Shown here piece by piece: positions 1 to 11,585 of a DNA stretch of 64,000 nucleotides (positions are counted from its first letter, which is position 1; each line of letters opens with the position of its first letter). The DNA is from Plutella xylostella (Eukaryota; Arthropoda; Insecta; Lepidoptera; Plutellidae): NCBI RefSeq assembly GCF_932276165.1, contig NC_063998.1:3608501-3672500 (forward strand), given 5' to 3'. A program made the position numbers and the translations under genes. The notes under the pieces were generated by a model. It saw only the letters and a list, made by a program, of their open reading frames with translations, ran no database searches and had not been told where the DNA came from.

Positions 1-205
1 TGTTCGTAGAACTTGCGGAGAGGGGAGAGGCGCCCCAGCTGGTAGACGTAAGCCGCAGACGTAGATCGCAGCAGAAGGTTGTTTCGGGAACTGACTTTTT
101 TCTTGGTGTTTTGGCAGTGGGTTTTTTACGTGAGGGATCTATCCAGGGTCACTCCGAAGTATTTTGGTGACGAGCAGCGCTGGATTTTTTAAGTATGAAA
201 GCCGG
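1..205 (-). mobile_element. Non-LTR retrotransposon reverse-transcriptase fragment
   Basis: Read on the minus strand, roughly 190 down to 1 encodes a broken peptide containing PKYFGVTLDRSLT, then KTHCQNTKKKVSSRNNLL after a stop codon. This is the conserved block near the end of the reverse-transcriptase domain of jockey/RTE-like LINEs (a YLGVTLDR motif followed by a basic helix with a NN pair). It carries an in-frame stop and is cut by the window edge, so it is a dead fragment. The clade cannot be fixed from this length. Confidence 0.6.
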
Positions 206-436
206 CCTTTGTTCTTTTCTGAACCGGCGGAATAGTATATTTTTTCCGCCTATGTATTTTTCGGAAGGATATCTAAAGAAAAAATAATTGCCTCACTCAG
301 TCGCCCTGCACAAGTTTATTTCTTAACGTTCTAAAATGTACTCATCTATACAGAAAAATATTTTTTTTCTTCAGAAGATATTATTATCTATGCAAATCAA
401 ATCACCACAATGTTCACCACAATCTACATTTATGTA

Positions 437-650
437 CAGTGCCACAAACTTATCTTTTCCGGTGAGAGTTCACGTAAATTTCTAATATTTCTTCATTCTC
501 TAGGTTGTTAAGTTTTCCCGTAAAAGGCAATTTACCCTTGCGGTTTAAATAAATCCATCTAATCTATATCAATATATAATTTATTAGTAAATAATGAGTT
601 ATGGACCCATGTAGTTAACTGTCACCGGAACAGATAAGTTTGTCGCACTG
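437..650. mobile_element. MITE family A, copy 1
   Basis: About 214 bp bounded by inverted ends: left CAGTGCCACAAACTTATC, right GATAAGTTTGTCGCACTG, each followed inward by a CCGGTGA block. No coding capacity. A second copy lies at 18834-19130. The terminal repeat and small size indicate a non-autonomous DNA transposon; the superfamily was not determined. Confidence 0.65.
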
Positions 651-686
651 TAGATCGACATAGACATAGACACATAGACTAGCTAG

Positions 687-723
687 AGAGCAGTCAGTGT
701 AGAGTACCTACACTGACTGCTCT
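687..723. repeat. Perfect 16-bp stem hairpin
   Basis: The arms AGAGCAGTCAGTGTAG and CTACACTGACTGCTCT are exact reverse complements around a 5-nt loop (AGTAC). It lies 37 bp beyond MITE A, copy 1. It may be the relic of another inverted-repeat element. There is no evidence that it is transcribed. Confidence 0.6.
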
Positions 724-2176
724 TTTGGTTTTCTTTCATTCCTTGGTGGGGCGGAAAACTACAGCAGCCCAGGGCGCGAAATCTTTAAATACGCCCCTGT
801 ATGTACAATTAAACCAAGTAGGTACTGTTACGGTGAAGGAACTCATTCAAAAACGGCGATACGGCTCGCGACCTATCACGTGAGTACAAATGTACAGCTA
901 AAAGTATGTATGTACGAGTATGTACGGTGAAGGAATACATGATAAGAAAAACAGTGTACATCGCGTACATGTGCATTGTCCTCACTAATATAAACGGCCA
1001 CACGGTTCACTACCTATCACGTGAGTACAGCGAAAAGCGGTTGGCTCGCTTGCGATGCGAACACCTTTGACAACACGTTCGGGGTCCACAGTAGTGTCGT
1101 GAGACTCGTGAACATAATTATGTATGTATTATGTATTGTATGTAGGTAGAAATACTTTTAACATGTCCGACATTTTTAAGTCTAGGCAAGAGTCTTATAA
1201 AGCGTTTTAGTTTTTAAAAAAACTTCTAACGGTGTTATCAGAAAAACTAAGTGTTTATAACAGTTTTGTTATATTTTTTCTTATAAAACTCTCATGGAAT
1301 ATTTAAGCGTTTTAGACTTTTGAGTTTCATCTTCTACAATATCAAGCCAAAAAGTCTGGGTTATCGTTCCGGGGCACACCTGATGCAGAGGCTAACCCTG
1401 GCTGTGCTTCGTGGTAATGCTGCCAGTGTCATGGGTACCTTCGGGTCGGGTGTATCTCAGGGTGGTATTTTCGACTAATTATTGCTTATATATTTTTTTT
1501 TCCTGTTATTAAATTAGTTTAAGTCTAAAATAAATCCAAAAATAATGGGTACTTACAAGTTTTTTACCTAAATACACTGAACAAAATTAACATTAAGTTA
1601 TGAAGCTACACGATACACGATTTGACTCCTTGCCATAATAAATTTATACAACTTGTAGCTTGAACGTGGCATCCTATATTTCTTATATCCGCCGTTCTAA
1701 AGGTAAAATACCTACACAGCAAAGTTATGTGGACTCAGTCCAAATAGAATAGCGGAAAGCTGCAATTTCGTTTCCTGAACTGTGAACTTAGATAAACTGG
1801 CAGGCAACATGATAAGTTTCTGAAATCTCTTCTGATATTTGGCAGAAAGTGTACAACGCCGTTTTAGGCGGCCCCTAGACGACCGCACATATAGCGCAAT
1901 ATTGACAATTGTGCAATATAATTCATCGTCTAGGGTTAATATTGAAGATTGCGCAAACGTCATTTGGATTAAAAACTTATTGCACAATACTCGTATTATT
2001 CTAGGATCCGCCTTATAAGGTTGTGTTCCCAGAAGGTGAACTGTTAGCGGCGTATCGGTTTATATGCCGGGTGATCACAGTTTGCTAGTAATTCTACGCA
2101 AATCGCAACAGGTAAACAGTTTGTTTAGGTACTGGTAACGTAGTCTGAGTTAATTTCATTCTGACGGAAGGTAGGC
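724..2176. other. Intergenic, no host gene seen
   Basis: Contains short direct repeats (CCTATCACGTGAGTACA at about 870 and 1012; TACGGTGAAGGAA at about 829 and 921). At 1380-1480 the plus strand encodes RGNAASVMGTFGSG followed by a stop, resembling the C-terminal tail of lepidopteran LINE ORF2 proteins. Otherwise it is AT-rich DNA with no ORF that looks coding. Confidence 0.4.
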
Positions 2177-2182
2177 ATAATT

Positions 2183-2389
2183 ACACTCACGGGCAATGAA
2201 AAGTTTCCACTGAGAAAAGCACCAAATTACTCCTAAACGGAAAAGGCTAGCTTAATAAAGCTAAATAGCTGAAGTAAACAGGATATTACCAACTAAAAAC
2301 GATAATATTTTAAATAAAATCTTTGAAAAAATTGGGGTCGTTTGGTGTCAGAATTTTCTGAGTGGAACTGTTTCATTGCCCGTGAGTGT
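2183..2389. mobile_element. MITE family B with 6-bp flanking repeats
   Basis: A 207-bp element. The left end ACACTCACGGGCAATGAAA and right end TTTCATTGCCCGTGAGTGT are exact inverted repeats (19 bp). ATAATT flanks both sides and may be a target-site duplication. No coding capacity. Confidence 0.7.
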
Positions 2390-4109
2390 ATAATTATTCT
2401 TGGTCAAAGTTGTTCAGTTTGACTAGTAGATAAGTAACATGTTTAATCTTTTTGGGAGCATTTAATATATTGTATAGGTAAATTATAAAACCGTTCTATT
2501 TCATTTCTTATTTGATATATCCATGTTTACTGAAAGAAACTGAAATGAAATATGTAATATCCAAATAAATATCGTCCACTTGGGTTCGTCACATATTTGC
2601 AAGCCATACAGGGTGGGATATATCAGTGAAGGAATGGAAATGAATGAATTACAATTTCCGAAATGTAGCTTTATAATGTAGAGAGTTTAAACGGTCATAG
2701 TAGTATGATAGTAGCAAATTCTTGAAGTAAGTTGCATGGTATATTCATGTTTGAAACATTTTTAAAACCATCACACATATCCGTAATGTATTTTTATTGG
2801 AATAATGAGTAGGCAAATTAATAAAATTCCACCTAGTATATTCGATCTACCATCGATAAACATCCATATAAACTGAAACAGTTCTACGTATTTATTTCCA
2901 ATATGCCCTGGGGAGCAAAACAGGGAAAGTTAAATACATTGAATAACAAAGTAGGACTAGAGTAAGAAAAGGAGGTTGGTTCATTTATTCTATCGTTAAA
3001 CATAACGACAGAATTTTGTATGCGGGCAACCATCAACATGAATATTATGTTTTGATCTTGTTTTGATATTTCAGCACCCCAAATTATGTCATAGAAATAA
3101 TCATAAAACATAAACTCTTTATTCACATCTTGCATAATGAATGGCATTGGAATCCGTAACACTTGGCGTAGAGTTTGTAGCGCGGTGTAGACTCTCGTAG
3201 TCTTTCGTATACTAGCCTATAGCACCGTCGTAGGCAGTCGTAGCAATACGTAGCATTCGTAGCACTTTCACCGGCGTGGCGTAGGCTTTCGTCGCTATTT
3301 ACGAAAAGTATTTATTAAATAGATAATTTATGAAACGAAAAACGTTACACTATGGTGCGCTTAGTACTCTCAGTTTTGTAGTCAACTGATAATATATTTA
3401 GATACTTTGAACATTAACGATGTCAAATTCACCTGAATTAGATGTATAACTACATGTAGGTACAGTTGCTGAAACATAGTGACAACATCTAAATATTAGG
3501 TATACAAATAAAAATGAGCAAGAAAATAATCGAAGCAGTAAATCACTTCAGCTACGTGACCCCATATCTGAAAGCAGTTTGTGATAAATAAAAATCCTAT
3601 ATATAAAAAAATATTCGCTTTCATATAGACGTGTATTGTGTTTTATTCTCCACATGACAGTGTTTATGAAATATGACTGTAATCTTATTGTGTTTTTTTG
3701 CAGCTTGTCTTATATTGTCTGGATATGACTTTAGCTCTGAATCTTTTTATATCCGGGCTTATCTGTTACAAAATTGGTAAGTTATTGTATTTCACTGTTT
3801 TTTTTATTCTGCCTGGCTCTTTTACTGTATAGAGGCTTCCACTATGTTATTGTATTTTTGACGTTTCCTTATGTCTGGTAAGTAAAGTTGGTTTTTCTTT
3901 GCAGTCGTCAAATATGTATGGGATTTCGAATGTCTAAAAACCAATAATATAATGGACAACGTATAGTACATAGACCTACTACCTCTAGACTGGCAATCGC
4001 CGTGTGCACTATTCTCTTTCTCACTCAAACCATAGATGTTGCCGACAAAAAAATTAAACCTAAATATGGGGAAATTTAACTTATCATAATAACAAAAACA
4101 AAACTTGAG
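2390..4109. other. Intergenic, AT-rich, with degenerate CGTAG repeat
   Basis: No host gene is recognisable. At about 3165-3295 the motif CGTAG, or close variants, recurs many times with irregular spacing and gives a local GC-rich island. The ORFs at 2884-3162 and 3822-4220 on the minus strand have random composition and no recognisable domain. Confidence 0.4.
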
Positions 4110-4288
4110 TATATCGTCGGTTGATAGGAAAAAGACACTAAAGGCTAATTTTTCAATAGCCAGATAAAAGTTTTGCTGGGAAATAATTTTGATGCTGTCG
4201 CGTCTCAATGTTTGTATCACCCAGATAACATTTATCTGAATATTGAAAAATCAGCCTTAGTGAGTTTTTCCTGTCAACCGACGATATA
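4110..4288. mobile_element. Palindromic MITE-like element C
   Basis: A 179-bp imperfect palindrome. The left arm starts TATATCGTCGGTTGATAGGA and the right arm ends TCCTGTCAACCGACGATATA. The pairing continues inward through GGCTAATTTTTCAATA against TATTGAAAAATCAGCC. It would fold into one long hairpin. No ORF of its own. Confidence 0.65.
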
Positions 4289-7260
4289 AGAAAAAAAACT
4301 TTACTCATACTTATTTGATTTCAATATAATTATCAATATAATTTTATTATTTAATATACACAAACTGAGTGGATTGTATGATTCATTGTCTTCGTCCAAT
4401 CGAAACAATCCTCTTCAAAATGTGCCGAACACAATTTTTGTATGTTTCTTTGGTTCCCAATTTGTGCGACCGGTAACGTCTATCCATTTTCTTGATATTT
4501 TTTTTCTGTCGGAAACCTATGAAGCAGAGATAAATGGATGAGCATGAGCATTATAATCGTGGGCCAAATATGTGATGGGGTTTTTTTTAAAGGAATCACG
4601 TATTTCGTATAATACAATAAACTTTATATTATACAGAAGAAATCACACATAGAAGAAAAAAACGAAACGAACGTTTCCTCACAATGAGAGGCACCTCATT
4701 TGAAAGAGGAGAATGACTTCTACAAAATACAATCTTCACAAAAACCGAATTCGTGCGCCCCATTTGTAAACCCAACCCGAGTCCGTCACAATTTCTAGTA
4801 TTTTCTTTGCATACTATAATATTTGTGGGTAAAATAAATTTTCAATAACTTGCAACACCATGTGATTTGTTATTATATGGTACCTCGTAATTTTTACTTA
4901 AAACTGATACTAAAAGACCTTACAGTATTAAAATTGGTATCGTTTTATATTAAAATCGAGCCAAGAGATAGTACTATGATGAATGTAAGCTTGATAGTAT
5001 CTACTTAGGTACTTACATGTGATTATATATTTCATCCATCATTCCATCGTGTTTTCGTTCAATATGCTCTATACAACCGAACAAAATCCACCCACCCATG
5101 TCACACACTCGTTAAGTGATGATAATAGTCTAATAAACTTAATAAACACCCACAAATCACTAGCAAATCAAAAATAAATAGCATTTAGAAAATTTTGTTG
5201 TAACTGTCAGCCTTTGTTTGGCTCATTGTTTCATTGTTTGGCATAGAGAACTGACGTAAACAGGCGCCACAGCAAAAAGGACAAAAAACATTTACAGCTT
5301 AACGTTTCTCTCTCACGCTTAATGTAGCTAAGCGTCTCTTTTTCGCAATGTCAGAACTGTCACGATTATACCCCTGTGGTATAGTACCAATACAGGCAGT
5401 TTTTTTTTCATTACGTTCCAATTTCAACTTATCGGTTCTTAGAAAGCGACGACGTCCGTGACGACTGAAAGCATTTTTCCCATTAATTAATCATGATTAA
5501 TGAAAAGATCTCATTTAACTTCACTTACACTCAATTTATTTTTTATATAAAAAATGCGATGTTTACAGGAAGTGCGGATAATTAAGAATATTCTGTTTAC
5601 CAACCAGAAGGAACACACAAAATTTTGTAATCGCAGAAAAAAAGGAAGTGCCTACCTAGTACCTACCTCAATATTTGCCAGTTTGTTTACTTTGTATACC
5701 AACCGCCTATAAAAAGAGAGTTATAATGTGACGAATGTCTTTACATCTATGTAAGCAAATGCATTTTTGTCTTTATTTAATGTTCGTGGCATAGAAGTTG
5801 TTCACTATTACATAAATGGTTTTAATTTTTTATATCTTATTAGTAATGTTTCTAAATTTTGCCGGTTATGTTCTTACATACTAAGGTACATTAGGCCAGA
5901 CAGTTGAATACTTGGTTATTTTGTATTATTGATACAGTCATATTCTATTATTTTATGTACTAACTAAAGATTAGCTTGAATTATTGTGATTACAAACTTA
6001 TGTCTTGGTCAGTTTTTCAGATCATTCTATAGCATGACTTGCATATGTATTTATACTTAGGCAATGATAGTCACACACCTGTCTTTCCTAGCAACTTCAA
6101 AAGTTTCAACTCAAAACTTGTCAAGACAAATACGAAACTGGAAACATTAATGAAATTATTGATTTCAAAGTTATTTGGGAATCAAATTGCAGCCAAACGT
6201 TGGAACATTTCATTTCGGCGCTTTGCCAACTGATTGAGAATATGCAGACACTCGAGAACTACGACTACGATTCAACGGTAGATTTTATAATCGGTTGTTG
6301 TTCGTCATATAACATAGGTAACACAGGTTCTGCATAGCTTGGGGTCGGATGGCCGTGTGTGAGATATCCCCACATATTTATTTATTGATCATGCTAATAA
6401 TGAAAACATACATACAGACGAATTGAAGACGTCCTCCTTTTTTCGAAATCGGTTAAAATGGATTCTATATCTTTGAAGTGTCACGTAAAGGGTCCCTGCT
6501 GAATATCAGCGCTGCAGGTACATATATAAAATATACGTGTAGCATATGCTGAGCTCGGGGCCTTTTTGGCGCTGCGCTGATGCACCACCAACACAGACAG
6601 GGTAGGTATTCCTTATTTGTTTCTTTATATTTTGTGTTTTGTGTACTATGCGTGTTTGTTGTATTAGCGTATAGGTACCTAAATTATTTTTCTGTGTAGG
6701 TATGTGGTGTATCTGTGTACCTAGTTCTAAATTTATTTAGCTTTTTTTTCTTTCTTTCTAAGTGACTACATATTTGTCTCTAAACATACCTGTAGACCTG
6801 TTCAGCTGTTAAACCTTTATAAGCTTACGTTGACGTTATTTACGTAACATGTAGAAAGGACCTAAAACTGTCTGTCGGTTTTTAACATCATAGTTACTTA
6901 GTAATATTATCATTTTCACATAGTCATTTTGATTAAAATATAACCGAGTTTATATTTAATCACGGCGCTTGTCATCATTTCCTTTTTGCCTTTTTGGATT
7001 ATTTACGTGCGACCCAAATAATGGGAGTTAACTGTCGCAGTAAACAATAATAATAAATCTGTAAATATGTTCCTTCCTCGCTGTAATAAATTCGTAGGTC
7101 TCTTCCTTTCAGGACACAGACATAATAATAAATACTAACTGTGGGCTGAATTGTTACAGGGGGGTAGCTGTAGCTTAGGAAAAACAAATGAACGAGAACC
7201 TGTCGCACGTAGGAAAAATAAAGTTTAGTAACGCTGCTTCGCTAGTTACGACTCTAAATA
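4289..7260. other. Intergenic, no gene seen
   Basis: AT-rich sequence with only short random ORFs (for example 64 aa at 6039-6233) that match no domain I know. No tRNA or other structured RNA gene was recognised. Confidence 0.4.
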
Positions 7261-7261
7261 A

Positions 7262-7490
7262 ATAAATAAATATGTGGGAACATCTCACACACGGCGATCC
7301 GAGTTCCGACCTCAAGCTAGGCAGAACCTGTGTTATGGGTGTCGGACAGCTGATATATCTACACAAATTTTATTTATTTTTATTTATCTTTATATCTGTA
7401 TTTAAACAAATATGTGCCCCAGCCGGGAATCGAACCCGAGGCCTTCGGCATAGCAGTCAGGGTCAATAACCACTACACCACTCGGACTCT
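7262..7490 (-). mobile_element. tRNA-derived SINE, minus orientation
   Basis: Read on the minus strand, a tRNA-like head contains the pol III B-box region GGTTCGATTCCCGGC and an A-box-like GTGGTTATTG. A body follows that includes CACATATTTG and an AT-rich tail near 7262. On the plus strand this appears as CAGCCGGGAATCGAACCCGA. It is related to, but distinct in body from, the SINE copies at 8870, 28297 and 50650. Confidence 0.65.
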
Positions 7491-8549
7491 AGGTCGTTGC
7501 ATTAAACGTACATTGCATGACAACTCTCTTTCGTTTTCAGTAAGCTAGAGGGATCCCCCAGGTACTCTCGGATACAGCATTACAGATTCAACCGGAAGAT
7601 CCCTACAATTTAGATCGTCTATTGTCATGTGAATTACCATTTAATATTAAATATGTTACCGGATCTCATGTTTTGAATTACCTTAGGCCCTAGGGACCAC
7701 AAGTAGACTTTATAAACCCATATAGTTATATTATATACCTACTAGTGAGGAATAATAAATAATTGTATGTGTATGTTTAAAAATAGCAGTTATTTAATGG
7801 GTACAGAAAAAAAAACTGTTCCATATGGATTTCATTTGGCTGTATAGGTACTTATTTAACTTCATCATAAATATTTCAGATTACATCCTGCGGGAAAAGA
7901 AAAATGCAAGAAAATCCATCAGCATATTTTCAAAATGTTTCTACCTATTGCTTGAAGAACACCTTATGAAGAGGAAGGACTCCAGTCTAGAAACTCTTGA
8001 ACTTTCCAATAAATCTTGATTGAAAACTGCTTTGACAAATCAGCCGGGCGTGTAAAATGGAAACTCGTAACGTAACTGCCTTAATTATTTGCAAAATCAC
8101 TCGCCGAAAGGAAACTCCAAACTTTTGCTGCAAACGTTTCCCAACAAGGTTTAAAGGAGCCTTCGAAAACTTTAAACTGATTGAAGAGGATAATTTTGTT
8201 TTCCGCAATTAGTTTAGTTTGGTAGATATTTACTCAGGATCATGACGTCTGATTTATTGATGATTAGCGAAAGGTTGTTAGTATCGACGGCATCGATAAG
8301 CAATGCATTGCAATATTACCATACAAATTTTATTTGGAAAATAAACTTAAGTACATACTTAGCTTTTCCTCTTTCCTGATAACGAAAGTGTAGTTAGTAG
8401 TGCTAGTTTTTCTCTATTCGAAACAGCAGAATTTATAGACTAATTAACGTGAAAACGTGGTAAATAGAAGGTAAAAAATTTACCATATTACATTTCATTT
8501 AGTATCACAGATATATTCAAGTCAATTTACACAAAGTAGGTACAAAAAT
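7491..8549. other. Downstream flank of the TCAB1-like gene
   Basis: No gene recognised. On the minus strand this follows the stop codon of the WD40 gene. A possible AATAAA signal (TTTATT on the plus strand) occurs near 8330, about 220 nt past the stop, and could end its 3' UTR. The ORFs at 7825-8019 and 7987-8208 overlap on opposite strands and look random. Confidence 0.35.
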
Positions 8550-10996
8550 CTACGTTAAATTCGGCACCTCTCCAGTCCACCAAAACACTAAACAATTTTC
8601 GGAATTGCTGGAATATTTCATTTCCACTTCATTTGTTTTGTCTGTGGTCCTCTCTGGGGATATATCTCCGTTGTCTATGGTAGTCGGGTCTGAGAAGTGG
8701 TGTTGTCCGGAGCCGGTGGCTACTATAGGCCGATATGGATGTATGGACACACTGTTGCAACAGTCGGAGTGTAGAGGAAACTGAAAAATAATATGGTTTA
8801 TTTTTGATTACGCTTTATTTACGATTATTTTTTCACTCCCTGAAGCTATGTTACTAACACACACTCACGCCTTGTACTAATGTACTCCCTTGCGGGGTAG
8901 GCAGAGGTGCATTGCTGCACCCACTTTTCGCCAGAGTGTTATGTTAGTCCCAATGTAATAGGGGGCGGGCCTATTGCCATTTTACAGGCACATCAAAGAC
9001 CCGAGAACAAATATCTGTGTTTAAACAAATATCTGCCCCAGCCGGGAATCGAACCCGGGACCTTCGGCTCATTAGTCATAGTCAGTGTCACTAACCACTA
9101 CGCCATCCGGTCGGCCAAGCTATGTTATTATCTACATTTAAACCAATAATTTCATAAAGCTCTGATTAAAAAAGATATTTGTTTCTCACCTTAAAAGATG
9201 CATTATCAGTTTCTACACTCCCAGTATCGATGCTCGAAGTCCAATCAACTTTGTTCACGTCCCACACCTTCAGTATACCATCAGTTCCTCCTGTCATCAG
9301 GTACTTGCCACACGGCGATATGTCGAAGTATACTCTCTGGTTAGTGTCCACGGCTCTGCTGAGGATGTTGAGAGGTCTCCTGTAGTACCTGATGTCCCAG
9401 ACCAGCAGGCGGTGGTCTTTCCGAGCCCCACTCACTAGTTTTAAGCCGTCCGGAGTGAATTTCATATGGGTTACTCCACCTGTGAAGTGTAAATTAGTAC
9501 AATATTACAATAACAGAATTGGAATTTATTTGAAAAAGTTAAGATAGATTAATGAAAGAACAACCTTCTTAGTAAGTATGTAAATTGTATAAGTATAAAG
9601 ATTTAGATTTTCATTACAAATGTAAACTATAATTCATGATCTCCTTATAAGGATTTATGTCACCAGACACTGATGTCACAAAAAGGTGACCCTAGCTGAC
9701 TGAGATGATGCGAGATAACACTACACTTCAAATCTTTACTTCCCAACGGAAATGGATACGCAATTTAAACAAAAAATACTAACCAGAATGCCCATGCATT
9801 TTCCCTATGCTCTTGTAGGTGTCCAGCTCGCTGACGCTGTACAGGCTGATGCTGGTGTTCCACGAGCCCACGGCCAGCAGGTTGCTGTCGGTCGCCATGC
9901 ATGATGCGGGGGAGGATATCTTGTATTCTGCACAGTCTCGGCCCGGCCTGGAAGTGAAGGAAAGTGTTTTTGTGAAACTGTATGCAGTTCATTCATAAGT
10001 CATTCGTCCACTCAACAGTTACATGGAAGAAAATTATTTTAGCTATAAGGCTGCCTATTAATAGAATAGAATAGAATAGGCTGCCTATTGTACTATATCA
10101 TTGTCTGTGGATTATAAGAATATTCATTGATCTGGTTCTGTTCAACATTTGTTTTGGTAATTCATCTCTATACCTGCCAACATCAAAGGTTCTTAGCATC
10201 TTTTTGTAGCCAGCAATGATCCTGGTCCCATCAGAACTGAATGTGACAGATAAGGCCGGCTCCATCTCGTCCACCGCATTGAAGCCTCGGTAGCTGCATC
10301 TTAGGGAGCCATCAAACGCATCCCACATCTGAACAGGGGCATTTTGTAGGGTGGTTAGCCAACTGTGAATAAAAGGAGAAAAAATATTATGAATAGGTAC
10401 CTACCTCAAAATACAAGTAAGAATTAGTAACTTAAGAGGAGTGTTTTAGAATTAATTGGATTATGCAATGGTTGCAGAAAAAACACGCATTTTGGTCCAT
10501 AATGACTTTTTAACTAATGACTTTATAATAACTGATTAAATAAAGACCCTTACCAACATGTCTCTGGAACACAACTGTTCATAGCCGGGTACCAACAGTA
10601 GTCATACACTAGTCCTGCCTCTTTCACATGAATGACCGAATCCAACACATCAATAACCCGATCGGCCGTCACCGAATCGACATATAAATCTTTTGGTAAC
10701 TCAACGACATGCATTCCCTTATTATTGACCACGGTCAGGCAGCACGTGCCGTCAGGGGACCACTTACACCCGCGCAGGTAAGGCTGGGACTCATCACCAT
10801 CCTTCAGAGAACGAGACCACGAAGAGTTGCAGAGCTCCAAAAGAGTTTTACTTGGAAATAGTGGTGGGTATTGGAATTGAGGTTGGTCGCCGGTAGCGAT
10901 GTTTTCTTCGGATATTTCTACATTTTCTGGAGTAATGGTCAACGCTGTATTTGGTTCAATGTCTAGATTTGCAGGTTCCATTGGTATTTCATCCAT
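8550..10996 (-). CDS. WRAP53: Telomerase Cajal body protein 1 / WRAP53-like WD40 protein
   Basis: Five coding exons on the minus strand: 10996-10554, 10362-10174, 9947-9784, 9479-9190 and 8780-8550. The phases agree, giving 438 aa. An acidic N-terminus (about 50 aa) is followed by WD40 blades: YLRGCKWSPDGTCCLTV, the family-typical QMWDAFDGSLRCSYR, ALSVTFSSDGTRI, a LLAVGSWNTSISLYS blade, GGVTHMKFTPDGLKLVSGAR with LLVWDIRY, and YLMTGGTDGILKVWDV. In animals TCAB1 binds the CAB box of scaRNAs and telomerase RNA and takes them to Cajal bodies; that role is inferred from the family. Many insects lack canonical telomerase dependence, so the scaRNA role is the likelier one. The protein is shorter than the human one mainly at the N-terminus. 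A SINE lies in intron 4. The gene is head-to-head with HSL. Confidence 0.88.
8870..9115 (-). mobile_element. SINE family 1 copy in TCAB1-like intron 4
   Basis: About 245 bp. The tRNA-like head (GCGTAGTGGTTAGTGAC and the B-box GGTTCGATTCCCGGC on the minus strand) is at the right side and the conserved body with TACCCCGCAAGGGAGTACAT is at the left. It is nearly identical to the plus-strand copy at 28297-28560 and the truncated copy at 50650-50835. It shares orientation with the host gene. Confidence 0.8.
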
Positions 10997-11585
10997 TTCT
11001 AGTAATTATAGGCAAAAAATAAAATACATAACCAACAAACAAGCTTATTTACATACAGCTGCGTATGTCAAATAGCGCTAACATTACAATCAAACTGTCT
11101 GTCACTGTCAGTATCTTGGCCGTCTGTCCTGTCAAAAAGATCTAGCCCTAAAAGGTGGCAACACTGAACCAATTCTACTTCTACCTTTTAGATTCTACCG
11201 GAAACATATGGTTTTTATTTTGTTATGTTGTTACACATGACAACTTGATAGTGTTGCCCTAATAAAATAATTTTCTTTTGTGGTAGAAAGAATGATTTCT
11301 GTAGGGTAGATTTCAGTTTTCAAAATGTCAAATGAATCGAAATCAATTTTATGTTTTTTCCTATCATGAATTCATAATAACATTGAAAATTAGCCGATCA
11401 GCACCTACACACTGCTTGCACTGACAATAACAAACACTTTACTGTGTTAAACGCGAAAGTGAAGAAGTGCCGGAAGAATGGTACAAATGATAAAACCACA
11501 AGATTTCTGTAAATATTTTAGTCAGGTTACGTTTTATTACATTCATAACAAATAGTGCGTTAAGGTGTTTACATTTATTTCGCAG
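10997..11585. promoter_or_regulatory. Shared divergent promoter region, TCAB1-like / HSL
   Basis: 589 bp separate the two start codons on opposite strands. TTTATTTCGCAG directly precedes the first HSL ATG and looks like a splice acceptor, so HSL may have an upstream non-coding exon in this interval. No TATA box in a convincing position was seen, and transcription starts cannot be placed from sequence alone. Confidence 0.5.

Noticed and set aside
8907..9149. 80-aa plus-strand ORF MHCCTHFSPECY
   Set aside because: It lies wholly in SINE family 1; the same peptide pieces recur in the copies at 28235 and 50702.
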